A DNA stretch of 64,000 nt. Origin: JASGCP01 sp965263285 (GTDB taxonomy: Bacteria; Bacteroidota; Bacteroidia; Chitinophagales; Chitinophagaceae). Below the pieces are notes generated by a model that made no database searches, was not told the origin of the DNA, and saw only the letters and a list, made by a program, of their open reading frames with translations. This document shows, piece after piece, positions 45,589 to 54,577 of this stretch. Both the position numbers and the translations under genes were made by a program. The stretch is taken from the NCBI GenBank assembly GCA_965263285.1, contig CBDHHD010000004.1, positions 62,001 to 126,000 of the forward strand, given 5' to 3'. Every line of letters starts with the position of its first letter. Positions within the stretch are counted from its first letter, which is position 1.

Positions 45589-48500
45589 TTATAAGTCTTT
45601 ACTAATAGATACTTTTAGCATTATTTCATTTATATTCAAGTCAAAGCTATTTTCTAATACATCAACCCATTCAATATCTTTTGCTAAAATTTCTGTGCAA
45701 ATATATAACTTATTATTTGAAAAATAAGAAATAACTGAAGGACTTTTCTCTATTTTAACAATTATTTTATCGGTTATGTTAAAATTTTGTTCTTTCCTAA
45801 AATTTTGTATTTTGTTTATAAATTCGCGTGCATCCCCTTCTTCTTTAAGTTGAGGTGTAATAATCGTATCTAAGGCAATAGTTAAACTGCCTTTGCTGGC
45901 TATATGCCAACCGCCTTCAATATCTTGTACTTGTATTTCTACCTCTTTGATATCAATATCTATTTTTTTATTTTGTATAGTGATACCCATAAAACCATTT
46001 TTTTCAAGCTTTATTATATCTTCTTTTGATGCATTTGCTAATGCTATTGAAATATCCTTCATCAAATTTCCATATTTTTTGCCTAGCACTGTAAACTTAG
46101 GCTTTATCTTCTTTTGCATCATGGTTAACTCTGATATATACTCAATTTCTTTTACATTTACCTCATTTAAAATAATGTTTTTTACTTGTTCAACATTTCT
46201 TTTTAATGCTACATCTGTAATAGGTATCTTAATGGTTTGAAGTGGTTGTCTTACTTTTATATTAATTTTTTTTCTAATAGATAGTACCAAAGAGGAGATA
46301 TCCATAGCAAGTAACATCTTATTTTCTAAAGATTTATTAATATATGCTGTTGTAGCTTCTGGGAACTTACATAAGTGAATAGAAGGTTGATTAAATCTCT
46401 TGCTTACTTTATTGAGCTCTATAAATAACGCATCACTAAAAAAGGGGGCAATAGGTGCTATTAAAAAAAGCAAGGTTTCTATACACTCATATAAAGTTTG
46501 ATAAGCAGCAATTTTATCTTCGCTATACTGACCTTTCCAATATCTTCGGCGATTTAATCGTACATACCAGTTGCTAAGATAATGGTCGATAAAATCTTCT
46601 ATATGTCTACCTGCTTGTGTAGGCTCATATATATCCATTTGCTTAGTAACCTGTTCTATAAGTGAATGTAAGCATGATAATATCCATCTATCCATTTCTG
46701 GACGCTGTTGAATAGGGATATAGTTTTCTTTAAAACTAAATGTATCTAAATTAGCATATAATACAAAAAACTGATAGGTGTTATATAAAGTGCCAAAGAA
46801 TTTTCTTTGCACTTCTTCTATTCCTTCTATGTCAAATTTAAGATTATCCCATGGAGATGCATTTGTAATAAGATACCAACGAGTGGCATCGGCACTATAT
46901 GTTTCAATTGTTTTAAAAGGGTCAATTACATTGCCTATTCGTTTACTCATTTTGTTGCCTTTTTTATCTAATACTAGGCCATTGGATACTACGGTGGCAA
47001 AAGCATTTCCCTTTAGCGTGCCTATATTCATATTGGTTTCTTGCTCTATCTCTTCTTTTACTAAACTGCTAATGGCATGCAATGTGTAGAACCAACCCCT
47101 TGTTTGATCTACTCCTTCACAAATAAAATCGGCAGGGTAGTTTTTAATAAATATATCTTTGTTTTCAAATGGAAAATGCCATTGGGCAAAAGGCATGGCA
47201 CCGCTATCAAACCATACATCTACTAAGTCGTGAACCCTTTTCATTGGTTTGCCTGCGTCAGACAATAAAATTACCTCATCAATAAATGGTCGGTGTAAGT
47301 CGCTAATATGGAGAGCTCTCTCGTTGTTAAGGTGTTTAGCTTTTTCCATTTCTTCCTTTAATTGTTTTATGCTTCCTATACAAATGCGTTCTAATTGATC
47401 ATCTGTTTGCCATATTGGTAAGGGAGTGCCCCAACATCTAGATCTGCTAATATTCCAATCTACCATATTTTCTAACCAATTGCCAAAACGACCCTCTCCT
47501 GTAGCTATTGGCTTCCATTGTATTGTTTTATTAAGCTCAATCATTCTATCTTTATAAGCAGTTGTTCTAATAAACCATGCATCTAAGGGATAGTAGAGAA
47601 TGGGTTTATCGGTACGCCAACAATGAGGATAACTATGTTCATATAGTTCGTGCTTAAACAATTGTCCTTTTTCTTTGAGAATATCACAAATAAGTTTGTT
47701 GACATCGTTCTTTTTGTAATCAGGATCATCTTTGTAGTTTTTTACAAATTTTCCTGATAAGTCTCCTAATCCTTCTACAAATTTACCTTCTCTATCTACT
47801 AAGTTAAGCATTCCTAAATTATATTGCTTGCCTACTTTAAAGTCATCTGCTCCAAAAGCAGGTGCAATATGCACAATGCCTGTACCATCTTCTGTGGTAA
47901 CAAAATCGCCTGATACTATCCTAAAGGGAAGTCCTTGTGTTTTCTTTTCTTCGTTTGCAGGGTAGGGGAGTAATTGCTTGTATCTGCATCCTACTATGTC
48001 TCGCCCTTTGAATATTTTGATAATCCAATATATGTCACATTTTTTATTTGTAAAACCACCATCTCCTTCAATAGATTCAAGACGGCATTCTCCTTCTTCA
48101 ATCGGCATTCCTATTTTATCTTTTGCACGATTGATATATTTTTCTACTAGATTGGTTGCTAATATAATGTAGATATAGTTATTTGAATCGTATTGATTGC
48201 ATATTCTAATAAGCACATAGTCAATGCCTTCCCCTACCGCTAATCCTAAATTTGAAGGTAGTGTCCATGGTGTAGTTGTCCAAGCAAGTAGATAAATGGT
48301 TTCATGATTGTGTTTTATTTCTATGTTGCTTAAATTTCCCCCAGTTATTTTTTTCCAATCCTTTATTATTGAATCAAATAAAAATGCACTTTTTTCATTT
48401 CTTTCCAATTCAAATTGAGCAATACAACTTATATCTTTAACCATCTTATAGGTACCTGGTTGGTTTAACTCATGCGAGCTTAATCCTGTGCCTGCAGCAG

Positions 48501-49053
48501 GGGAGTAGGGCTGAATGGTTAAATCTTTATACAATAAGCCTTTATCATACATCTTTTTTAGTAGCCACCAAAGTGATTCTATGTATTCGTTAGTAAAAGT
48601 AATATAAGGGTGATTTAAGTCTACCCAATAGCCCATTTTGCGAGTGAGTTCATCCCATTTGTCTTTATAACGCAGTACGGCTTCCTTGCATTTTTTGTTA
48701 TATTCCTCTATAGATATTTTTTTTCCTACATCTTCTTTGGTTATGTTGAGTTCTTTTTCTACTCCCAATTCAACAGGTAAGCCATGGGTATCCCATCCGC
48801 CTTTTCTATTTACTTGAAATCCTTGCATGGTTTTGTATCTGCAAAAGATATCTTTAATGGTACGAGAAATAACATGGTGAATGCCTGGCATTCCATTAGC
48901 ACTAGGAGGTCCTTCATAAAAGACAAATGGCTTTGAGCCTTCTCGTGTTGTAATGCTTTTTTTGAATATTTCTTGTGTTTCCCAATAATCTAATATTTCT
49001 TTTTCTATAGAAGGAAGATGTAAGTTCTCGAATTGCTTATAGGTAGGTGTCAT
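45589..49053 (-). CDS. ileS: Isoleucyl-tRNA synthetase
   Basis: Charges tRNA-Ile; 1154 aa, the long form. The class I signatures are visible as GMPGIHHVISRTIKD near residue 55 (HIGH equivalent) and NKMSKRIGN near 701. WTTTPWTLPSN marks the editing (CP1) domain, and the anticodon-binding helices follow PEMDRWILSCLHSL. The length and motif style resemble the eukaryotic-like IleRS type, members of which are often insensitive to mupirocin (inference). First gene of the ileS-dksA-rbfA-glycosyltransferase run. Confidence 0.97.
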   Translation of the reverse strand: MTPTYKQFENLHLPSIEKEILDYWETQEIFKKSITTREGSKPFVFYEGPPSANGMPGIHHVISRTIKDIFCRYKTMQGFQVNRKGGWDTHGLPVELGVEKELNITKEDVGKKISIEEYNKKCKEAVLRYKDKWDELTRKMGYWVDLNHPYITFTNEYIESLWWLLKKMYDKGLLYKDLTIQPYSPAAGTGLSSHELNQPGTYKMVKDISCIAQFELERNEKSAFLFDSIIKDWKKITGGNLSNIEIKHNHETIYLLAWTTTPWTLPSNLGLAVGEGIDYVLIRICNQYDSNNYIYIILATNLVEKYINRAKDKIGMPIEEGECRLESIEGDGGFTNKKCDIYWIIKIFKGRDIVGCRYKQLLPYPANEEKKTQGLPFRIVSGDFVTTEDGTGIVHIAPAFGADDFKVGKQYNLGMLNLVDREGKFVEGLGDLSGKFVKNYKDDPDYKKNDVNKLICDILKEKGQLFKHELYEHSYPHCWRTDKPILYYPLDAWFIRTTAYKDRMIELNKTIQWKPIATGEGRFGNWLENMVDWNISRSRCWGTPLPIWQTDDQLERICIGSIKQLKEEMEKAKHLNNERALHISDLHRPFIDEVILLSDAGKPMKRVHDLVDVWFDSGAMPFAQWHFPFENKDIFIKNYPADFICEGVDQTRGWFYTLHAISSLVKEEIEQETNMNIGTLKGNAFATVVSNGLVLDKKGNKMSKRIGNVIDPFKTIETYSADATRWYLITNASPWDNLKFDIEGIEEVQRKFFGTLYNTYQFFVLYANLDTFSFKENYIPIQQRPEMDRWILSCLHSLIEQVTKQMDIYEPTQAGRHIEDFIDHYLSNWYVRLNRRRYWKGQYSEDKIAAYQTLYECIETLLFLIAPIAPFFSDALFIELNKVSKRFNQPSIHLCKFPEATTAYINKSLENKMLLAMDISSLVLSIRKKINIKVRQPLQTIKIPITDVALKRNVEQVKNIILNEVNVKEIEYISELTMMQKKIKPKFTVLGKKYGNLMKDISIALANASKEDIIKLEKNGFMGITIQNKKIDIDIKEVEIQVQDIEGGWHIASKGSLTIALDTIITPQLKEEGDAREFINKIQNFRKEQNFNITDKIIVKIEKSPSVISYFSNNKLYICTEILAKDIEWVDVLENSFDLNINEIMLKVSISKDL

Positions 49054-49075
49054 GTAAAAATATCTAAAATGGGTG

Positions 49076-49083
49076 CAAAGATA
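49076..49083 (-). promoter_or_regulatory. ileS -7 element with a MITE directly upstream
   Basis: TATCTTTG on the minus strand, 22 bases before the ileS ATG. Family B copy 8 begins at 49094, 10 bases behind it, so the position of the -33 box is occupied by MITE sequence, which offers no TTTG there. Confidence 0.55.
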
Positions 49084-49093
49084 AGTTTTTTTT

Positions 49094-49532
49094 GGCTACA
49101 TCTTTTTTTGAGGTGCTTGGGGGTATTTGTGTTTTTTGTAATGACTCAGGTATAGATTCATTATTTGTTTTTTATATCTTTTTCTTTCTTTTGTCTTGAT
49201 ACAAAAGAAAGAAACAAAGAAAAAATCAAGCCTGCAGATAAAGAGCTACAAAACTACGGTTCGCTACGCTAGCGAGAATGAATGGGAGGCGGTTAGGTAT
49301 GAATCGTTATGATGAGCTTATCCATAGTGATCTTTTATGTACATACTTTATGCTCATCATAACGATTCATGTACAAAAACTTCCGCCTCCACATTCTCGC
49401 TGATCGCTTCGCTCACCTCGTTTTGTAATGCTCTTTATCTGAGGGCAGTCCTCATCAGACATTTCCTATTATTTCCATGTTTATATGTATGTAATAATCC
49501 ATGCTTCCAGCACCTCAAAAAAAGTCGTAGCT
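49094..49532. repeat. MITE family B, copy 8
   Basis: From GGCTACATCTTTTTTTGAGG at 49094 to the complement ending GTCGTAGC at 49532 (last base changed). All internal palindromes are intact. No clear target duplication. It fills the gap between ileS and rpoD. Confidence 0.85.
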
Positions 49533-49587
49533 TAAAAATGGCACAATAAAATTGAGTGTGAAAATTTGTGTAAAAAATATCAAAATT

Positions 49588-50451
49588 CTACAAAAATACT
49601 TTTAAGGAGTTACTATAGCGTACTTTTTGTAATCTTTTAATAGCTCTTTCTTTTATTTGTCGGACTCTTTCTTTTGTGAGGTCGTATTTTTTACCTACTT
49701 CTTCTAAAGTAGGGCTATTCTCGCCATCTAGTACGAAATAGGCAATTAATATATCTGCTTCTCTGGGACTTAATACTTTTAATACCCTTTTTATTTCTTT
49801 ATGCATGGATTCTTTAATCACATCTACATCAGTGTTATCGGTTCCAGCCAATAGTTCTCCTTGAGAGATATCTTCTGCGTCATGTAAGGGGGCATCGAGA
49901 GAGGAATGCCTGGAATTACTTTGAAATATATTGCTTATTTCGGCTTCTGTGAGGTCTAATATAGCCGCTAATTCTTCATTAGATGGCTCTCTTTCATGCT
50001 CCTGTTCAAAAGCTAAGAATTCTTTATTAGCTCTATTATAAGTACCAATTTTATTTTGAGGCAAACGCACTAATCTACCTTGTTCGGCTAGTGCCTGCAA
50101 AATAGATTGACGAATCCACCACACAGCATAAGAGATAAACTTAAATCCTCTTGTCTCATCAAATCGTTGTGCAGCCTTTACAAGTCCGAGATTACCTTCG
50201 TTAATTAGATCGCTCAACGCTAATCCTTGATGTTGGTATTGTTTTGCAACAGATACCACAAAACGCAGGTTGGATTGCACTAATTTTTCTAATGCCTTTG
50301 CTCCTTTTTCTCCCCCCATTCTAATATGTTGTGTAAGTATGGTTTCTTCATTTGAGCTAATCATTGGAATTTTTGAGATTTCTTGCAAATATTTTTCAAC
50401 TGCTGGAGAATCTCTATTAGTGATTTGGGTTGCTATTTTTAATTGTCTCAT
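49588..50451 (-). CDS. rpoD: Primary RNA polymerase sigma factor, Bacteroidota type
   Basis: 287 aa, lacking region 1.1, as is normal for the housekeeping sigma of this phylum. Region 2 is LVQSNLRFVVSVAKQYQHQG, DLINEGNLGLVKAAQRFDE and FISYAVWWIRQSILQALAEQ. Region 3 is EREPSNEELAAILDL. Region 4 is TLEEVGKKYDLTKERVRQIKERAIKRL, which should contact the -33 box. It recognises promoters like those noted here. Its own promoter is divergent from the AhpD-like gene. Confidence 0.95.
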   Translation of the reverse strand: MRQLKIATQITNRDSPAVEKYLQEISKIPMISSNEETILTQHIRMGGEKGAKALEKLVQSNLRFVVSVAKQYQHQGLALSDLINEGNLGLVKAAQRFDETRGFKFISYAVWWIRQSILQALAEQGRLVRLPQNKIGTYNRANKEFLAFEQEHEREPSNEELAAILDLTEAEISNIFQSNSRHSSLDAPLHDAEDISQGELLAGTDNTDVDVIKESMHKEIKRVLKVLSPREADILIAYFVLDGENSPTLEEVGKKYDLTKERVRQIKERAIKRLQKVRYSNSLKVFL

Positions 50452-50509
50452 AATTTTTTGTAATATTTTATATCAAAAGTAATAAAAATATGTTTTACAA
50501 TATCTTTTA

Positions 50510-50542
50510 CAAAGGTACTGAATTATTTTTTGTTTATCCAAA
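50510..50542 (-). promoter_or_regulatory. rpoD promoter
   Basis: Minus strand TTTG (50542-50539), 21 bases, TACCTTTG (50517-50510). Leader of about 50 nt. Confidence 0.6.
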
Positions 50543-50562
50543 TTATTTTAATATTACCTTTG
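50529..50562 (+). promoter_or_regulatory. Promoter of the AhpD-like gene
   Basis: TTTG at 50529-50532, 22 bases, TACCTTTG at 50555-50562. It overlaps the divergent rpoD promoter, so the two may interfere. Confidence 0.55.
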
Positions 50563-50592
50563 TTTTTTTTATAGTTTTAATTATGATTTATT

Positions 50593-50988
50593 ATGCCTAC
50601 TTTGCCACTTATTCACTATGAAGAAGCATCTTTAGAAGTAAAGGAAATTTTTGATGATATAAAAAAAACAAGAAATATTAAAGATGTCAATAACTATTTT
50701 AAGACATTGGCTAATTATCCCAAGATGTTAAAAAAAACTTGGGAACGGGTAAAAGTAACTATGCAAGCAGGTCACTTAACTGCATTGGAAAAGGAAATGA
50801 TTTATATTGCGGTATCTGCTACAAACCACTGTCCTTATTGTGTTCATTCTCATACACATAATGCATTTCAAAAAGGACTAACCTCTGAACAGTATCAAGA
50901 GTTATTGGAGGTTATTCAATTAGCTACAGAAAACAATGGGTTGGTACATGCGCTTCAGCCACCTATTGATACTCATTTTCAAAAATAA
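50593..50988 (+). CDS. AhpD-like / carboxymuconolactone decarboxylase family protein
   Basis: 131-aa all-helical protein of the AhpD-like peroxidase superfamily. The redox motif CPYCVHSH is present (Cys-x2-Cys followed by His, as in AhpD), preceded by LEKEMIYIAVSATNH. Such proteins reduce peroxides or act as thiol oxidoreductases; a true decarboxylase role is unlikely. The quinone reductase gene begins 18 bases later. Confidence 0.85.
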   Translation: MPTLPLIHYEEASLEVKEIFDDIKKTRNIKDVNNYFKTLANYPKMLKKTWERVKVTMQAGHLTALEKEMIYIAVSATNHCPYCVHSHTHNAFQKGLTSEQYQELLEVIQLATENNGLVHALQPPIDTHFQK

Positions 50989-51006
50989 AAATAAATTTAA
51001 TATATT

Positions 51007-51981
51007 ATGTTTAAAGCAATATGTATAGATGCTATTGGAGGGGTAGAGCAATTTAAATACAGAGAAGAGCCTTTGCCTACCTTACAGCCTAATCAAGTGT
51101 TGATAAAACACACTGCTATTGGAGTGAATTATATTGATATTTATTTTCGTTCAGGTGTGTATTCGGTACCAAAGTTTCCCCATATTATTGGTGCTGAAGC
51201 GGTAGGTATAGTAGTAGGATTAGGGGAGGATGTAGAGCATATAAAACTAAATGATAGGGTAGGATATGTAGGTAAGTCTGGCGCCTATAGCACTCATGCT
51301 GTGGTATCAAGTAATGAAGTTATTTCTATTCCTAGCTATATATCTGATCAAGTAGCAGCAGCCTCTTTATTAAAAGGTATGACAGCCTATTATTTGTTGC
51401 ATCGTACTTTTAAAGTACAATCTAATCATACCGTCTTGTATCATGCTGCCGCAGGTGGAGTAGGGCTATTAATAGGTCAATGGGGGAAACATATAGGTGC
51501 TACCATGATAGGAACGGTAGGAGATGATAGTAAGATAGATATAGCAAAAGCACATGGATATGCACATGTTATTAACTATAAAAAAGAAGATTTTGTACAA
51601 TCTGTTAAATCTATTACCTTATCACAAGGGGTAGAAGTGGTATATGATTCTATTGGGAAAGATACCTATCCTCAATCACTTCATTGCTTAAAACGATTAG
51701 GGATGTGGGTGAGTTTTGGACAATCATCAGGGGTGATTAAAAATTTCGACTTTAGCTTACTTTCTTCATTAGGGAGTTTATTTACTACTCGTCCAACATT
51801 ATTTGCGTATATAGCTACCCCGCAAGAACTTAAAGAAGCATCAACTGCTTTGTTTCATGCCATTCATCAAAAAATATTAGATATCCATATTCATTCTACA
51901 TTCCCACTTACAGAAGCAGGAAAAGCTCATCAGCTATTAGAAAGTAGAACTACACAAGGTTCTATTGTTTTAATACCATAA
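51007..51981 (+). CDS. NADPH:quinone oxidoreductase (medium-chain, zinc-free)
   Basis: 324 aa, QOR/zeta-crystallin class. IGVNYIDIYFRSGVY and PHIIGAEAVGIVVGLGEDV form the catalytic domain and HAAAGGVGLLIGQWGKHIGA the NADP-binding loop (AAxGGVG, the quinone-reductase variant). FPLTEAGKAHQLLESRTTQGSIVL is the normal C-terminus. It lacks the zinc-binding Cys set of alcohol dehydrogenases. It reduces quinones or enals by one or two electrons. Confidence 0.92.
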   Translation: MFKAICIDAIGGVEQFKYREEPLPTLQPNQVLIKHTAIGVNYIDIYFRSGVYSVPKFPHIIGAEAVGIVVGLGEDVEHIKLNDRVGYVGKSGAYSTHAVVSSNEVISIPSYISDQVAAASLLKGMTAYYLLHRTFKVQSNHTVLYHAAAGGVGLLIGQWGKHIGATMIGTVGDDSKIDIAKAHGYAHVINYKKEDFVQSVKSITLSQGVEVVYDSIGKDTYPQSLHCLKRLGMWVSFGQSSGVIKNFDFSLLSSLGSLFTTRPTLFAYIATPQELKEASTALFHAIHQKILDIHIHSTFPLTEAGKAHQLLESRTTQGSIVLIP

Positions 51982-51983
51982 TT

Positions 51984-53033
51984 ATGTTGCAAGATAATTT
52001 ATCTGTTACATTAGAGCAAAGCATAAAAGAATTTTATCAATGGCGTAATATTACAGCTATTGATAAAATTTCTGTTGGACTTATTAATGCTACTTGGAAA
52101 GTTGTTGCAGATAATAGAGAGTATATTCTACAGAAGATGAATACCCATGTTTTTCAACAACCTAATTATATAGATGAAAACTATAGGTGTATTGAACAAT
52201 ATGTTAACCAACGAGCTCCTCATAAAATATTTCCATATCTTATAAGTGGCAAAGGTGGTGCTACCTTATATATGCATCCAGAGGCTGTATGTAGGGTGAT
52301 AACTTATATTCCTCATACGCATACAATTTGTGTGGTGTCTTCTGCAGAAGAAGCATTTGAAGTGTCGTATCAGTTTGGAGCATTTACTCAATTATGTAAT
52401 GGGATAGATGTAAAAAAAATACATGTTGTCATTCCTCACTTTCACGATTTGATATATAGATATCAGCAGTTTAAAGAAGCGTTGAGCCATACTTCGCCAC
52501 GCATAAAAATAGCAGAAAAAGAGATCAGCTTCTTATTAGAAAAAGAAGTGATAGTAAAAAAATTTACTCATTTTATTCAGCATCCATCAGCATTCATGCG
52601 TATTACTCATCATGATACGAAAATTAGTAATGCGCTTTTAAACCAGGATAACAAAGGAGTATGTGTTATAGATTTAGACACTGTTATGCCTGGGTATTTT
52701 ATTAGTGATGTGGGAGATATGATGCGTACTTATTTGTCTCCTGTTTCGGAAGAAGAAGCCGACTTTTCAAAAATATATATAAGGAAAGATATACTGTTGG
52801 CTATTCAAGAAGGGTATCTATCGGCTATGCAACCTGCTACACTTACTCCTTTTGAGAAAGAATGGTTTTTATTTTCTGGAGAATGTATTATTTACATGCA
52901 AGCCCTTAGATTTCTTACTGACTATTTGAAGTACGACATATATTATGGTGAAAAATATCCTCATCATAATTTTGTAAGAGCTCAGAATCAAATTACTTTA
53001 TTAAATTTGTATCAAAAGACTATTGTATGTTGA
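51984..53033 (+). CDS. APH-fold sugar/amine kinase family protein (NahK-like)
   Basis: 349-aa phosphotransferase of the APH/choline kinase fold. ATP-site INATWKVVADNREYILQKMN, catalytic ITHHDTKISNALLNQDNKG (HxDxxxxN-like) and metal-binding CVIDLDTVMPGYFISDVGDMMRT are visible and resemble N-acetylhexosamine 1-kinases. It starts two bases after the quinone reductase and overlaps the next gene by 7 bases. Substrate not determined. Confidence 0.8.
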   Translation: MLQDNLSVTLEQSIKEFYQWRNITAIDKISVGLINATWKVVADNREYILQKMNTHVFQQPNYIDENYRCIEQYVNQRAPHKIFPYLISGKGGATLYMHPEAVCRVITYIPHTHTICVVSSAEEAFEVSYQFGAFTQLCNGIDVKKIHVVIPHFHDLIYRYQQFKEALSHTSPRIKIAEKEISFLLEKEVIVKKFTHFIQHPSAFMRITHHDTKISNALLNQDNKGVCVIDLDTVMPGYFISDVGDMMRTYLSPVSEEEADFSKIYIRKDILLAIQEGYLSAMQPATLTPFEKEWFLFSGECIIYMQALRFLTDYLKYDIYYGEKYPHHNFVRAQNQITLLNLYQKTIVC

Positions 53034-53728
53034 AACCCATAATATATATATGCATATTTTTATTTTTTTATAGCGTAGCTATATCGCAACAGTGGAGTGT
53101 AGAAAAAGCTAATCAATGGTATCGTCAGCAGCCTTATATGGTTGCATGTAATTATACGATCACTTATGCAGATGACGCAGAAGAAGGTAAAATAATATCA
53201 TCGGTTGCACACGAGTCTAATCTGGATAGTCAATTTTTTATTTTACCTACAGCCGAAAGAAGTGATACAAATGAATGGTTGTATACTACTAGCTCACATC
53301 CGCATATTAATAAAGAAAAAGGGCCATCTTTATTGTTAAATGATTGGAGAATAGGTAAGGCAGGATTTGGATATATAGATTCTTTAAATGCGTCTTTTTA
53401 TCCCAATATTCATATACATACCCCTTGGAGTACAGGTGATATCTACTTAGTAAAAAAAATTATCATTCCGACTCATTATACTAAAGCACAAATTACACAT
53501 GTGTACCTTAGGATGTTACATAAGGGGCTTGTTTCTGTATGGATAAATGGGAAGATATTTATCCATGAACATGATTGTATAGCTTCTAATAATAATTATA
53601 TTTCGTATCCGATCCCCATAAGATTTTTAAAACAACATTTGTTTTTCTATCGCAAAGATATGACGATTATTATCCATTGTCATAAAAACAATCCGCAAAC
53701 ATACATTGATGCGGGTATATATTACTAA
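53027..53728 (+). CDS. Secreted protein with a C-terminal jelly-roll sugar-binding-like region
   Basis: 233 aa with a signal peptide (IIYICIFLFFYSVAISQQ). WSVEKANQWYRQQPYMVACNYT resembles the N-terminus of large secreted Bacteroidota hydrolases of the glutaminase/glycosidase type (WYxxQPWLVGCNF). YLVKKIIIP, VSVWINGKIFIHEHD and MTIIIHCHKNNPQTYIDAGIYY resemble their galactose-binding beta domain (VYINGV ... NxIAVHCHQ ... YIDxGL). No catalytic domain follows, so it is a short stand-alone form or a remnant. Confidence 0.55.
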   Translation: MLKPIIYICIFLFFYSVAISQQWSVEKANQWYRQQPYMVACNYTITYADDAEEGKIISSVAHESNLDSQFFILPTAERSDTNEWLYTTSSHPHINKEKGPSLLLNDWRIGKAGFGYIDSLNASFYPNIHIHTPWSTGDIYLVKKIIIPTHYTKAQITHVYLRMLHKGLVSVWINGKIFIHEHDCIASNNNYISYPIPIRFLKQHLFFYRKDMTIIIHCHKNNPQTYIDAGIYY

Positions 53729-53874
53729 TGGGTAACTAATCAGGTATAGGGATTGTTTGTTTTGGGTATAACGATTTTTTTAGTGAGCAGGTATAAAAAA
53801 CACCTTTTGATGAATTTGATTCAATTTTTAGGCATAACTAAATTTAGTGTGAGGAAAAATTTAGGTTACTAAAA

Positions 53875-54334
53875 GGCTACAGATACTGTCCAAAAAAGTG
53901 TGTAAAATATGGTGCTGGGGGAGGGTATTTGTGTTTTTTGTAATTACTCAGGTATAGGTTTATCATTTATTTTTTATATCCTTTTCTTTCTTTTGTCTTG
54001 ATACAAAAGAAAGAAACAAAGAAAAAATCAAGCCTGCAGATAAAGAGCTACAAAACTACGGCTCGCTACGCTAGCGAGAATGAATGGGAGGCGGTTAGGC
54101 ATGAATCGTTATGATGAGCTTATCCATAGTGATCTTTTATGTACATACTTTATGCTCATCATAACGATTCATATATAAAAATGTCCGCCTCCACATTCTC
54201 GCTGGTCGCTTCGCTCACCTCGTTTTGTAACACTCTTTATCTGAGGGCAGTCCTCATCAGACATTTCCTATTATTTCCATGTTTATATTTATTTAATAAT
54301 CCATGCTTCCAGCACCTCAAAAAAAGATGTAGCC
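53875..54334. repeat. MITE family B, copy inside family C copy 2
   Basis: GGCTACAG at 53875 to GATGTAGCC at 54334. The interior is nearly identical to the copies at 3617 and 49094, except for the insertion beside the left terminus. Confidence 0.85.
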
Positions 54335-54348
54335 CATATAAAATTGTT

Positions 54349-54380
54349 TTTGCAAATATCCATTTTCTTTTGTATTTTTG
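54349..54380 (+). promoter_or_regulatory. MITE-borne outward promoter (family C copy 2)
   Basis: TTTG at 54349-54352, 20 bases, TATTTTTG at 54373-54380: a complete Bacteroidota promoter inside the mobile element, reading toward the Fic gene about 200 bases away. Confidence 0.6.
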
Positions 54381-54577
54381 CATAGTCCCTCACACTAAAT
54401 TTAGTTATGCCAATTTTTAATTGAATTGTAAGGCAGATTGTGTTATTTTTTGCTAAAAATATTTTTTTTATTATAAATAAGTCAAATCGGCCAACTAAAA
54501 AAGGTTGTTATACCAATATCTATAATATTTGCTAAAAAATAATTTTCAATATATATCCAAATAATAAAATACTTGGT

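Larger units (their letters stand above)
53831..54411. mobile_element. Composite MITE family C, copy 2
   Basis: GGCATAACTAAATTTAGTG at 53831 to the complement at 54411, with exact 8-bp target duplication AATTTTTA at 53823-53830 and 54412-54419. It carries family B at 53875-54334 in the same position as in copy 1, showing that C and B move together. A small insertion (AGATACTGTCCAAAAAAG) follows the left B terminus. Confidence 0.9.
53765..54514. repeat. Decayed MITE family A surrounding a family C insertion
   Basis: Left terminus GGTATAACGATTTTTTTAG at 53765, right terminus AACTAAAAAAGGTTGTTATACC-like ending at 54514. The interior ATTTGATTCAATTTTTA matches the family A piece at 14670-14744. 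The family C element sits inside it. No target duplication remains for A. Confidence 0.6.

Noticed and set aside
49337..49549. A similar ORF of 68-93 codons (start MYILYAHHNDS) in several family B copies (14432, 49337, 54139)
   Set aside because: It spans the palindrome and the terminal repeat, lacks a ribosome-binding context, and its conservation follows the DNA repeat. Other copies lack the start or have frame changes.
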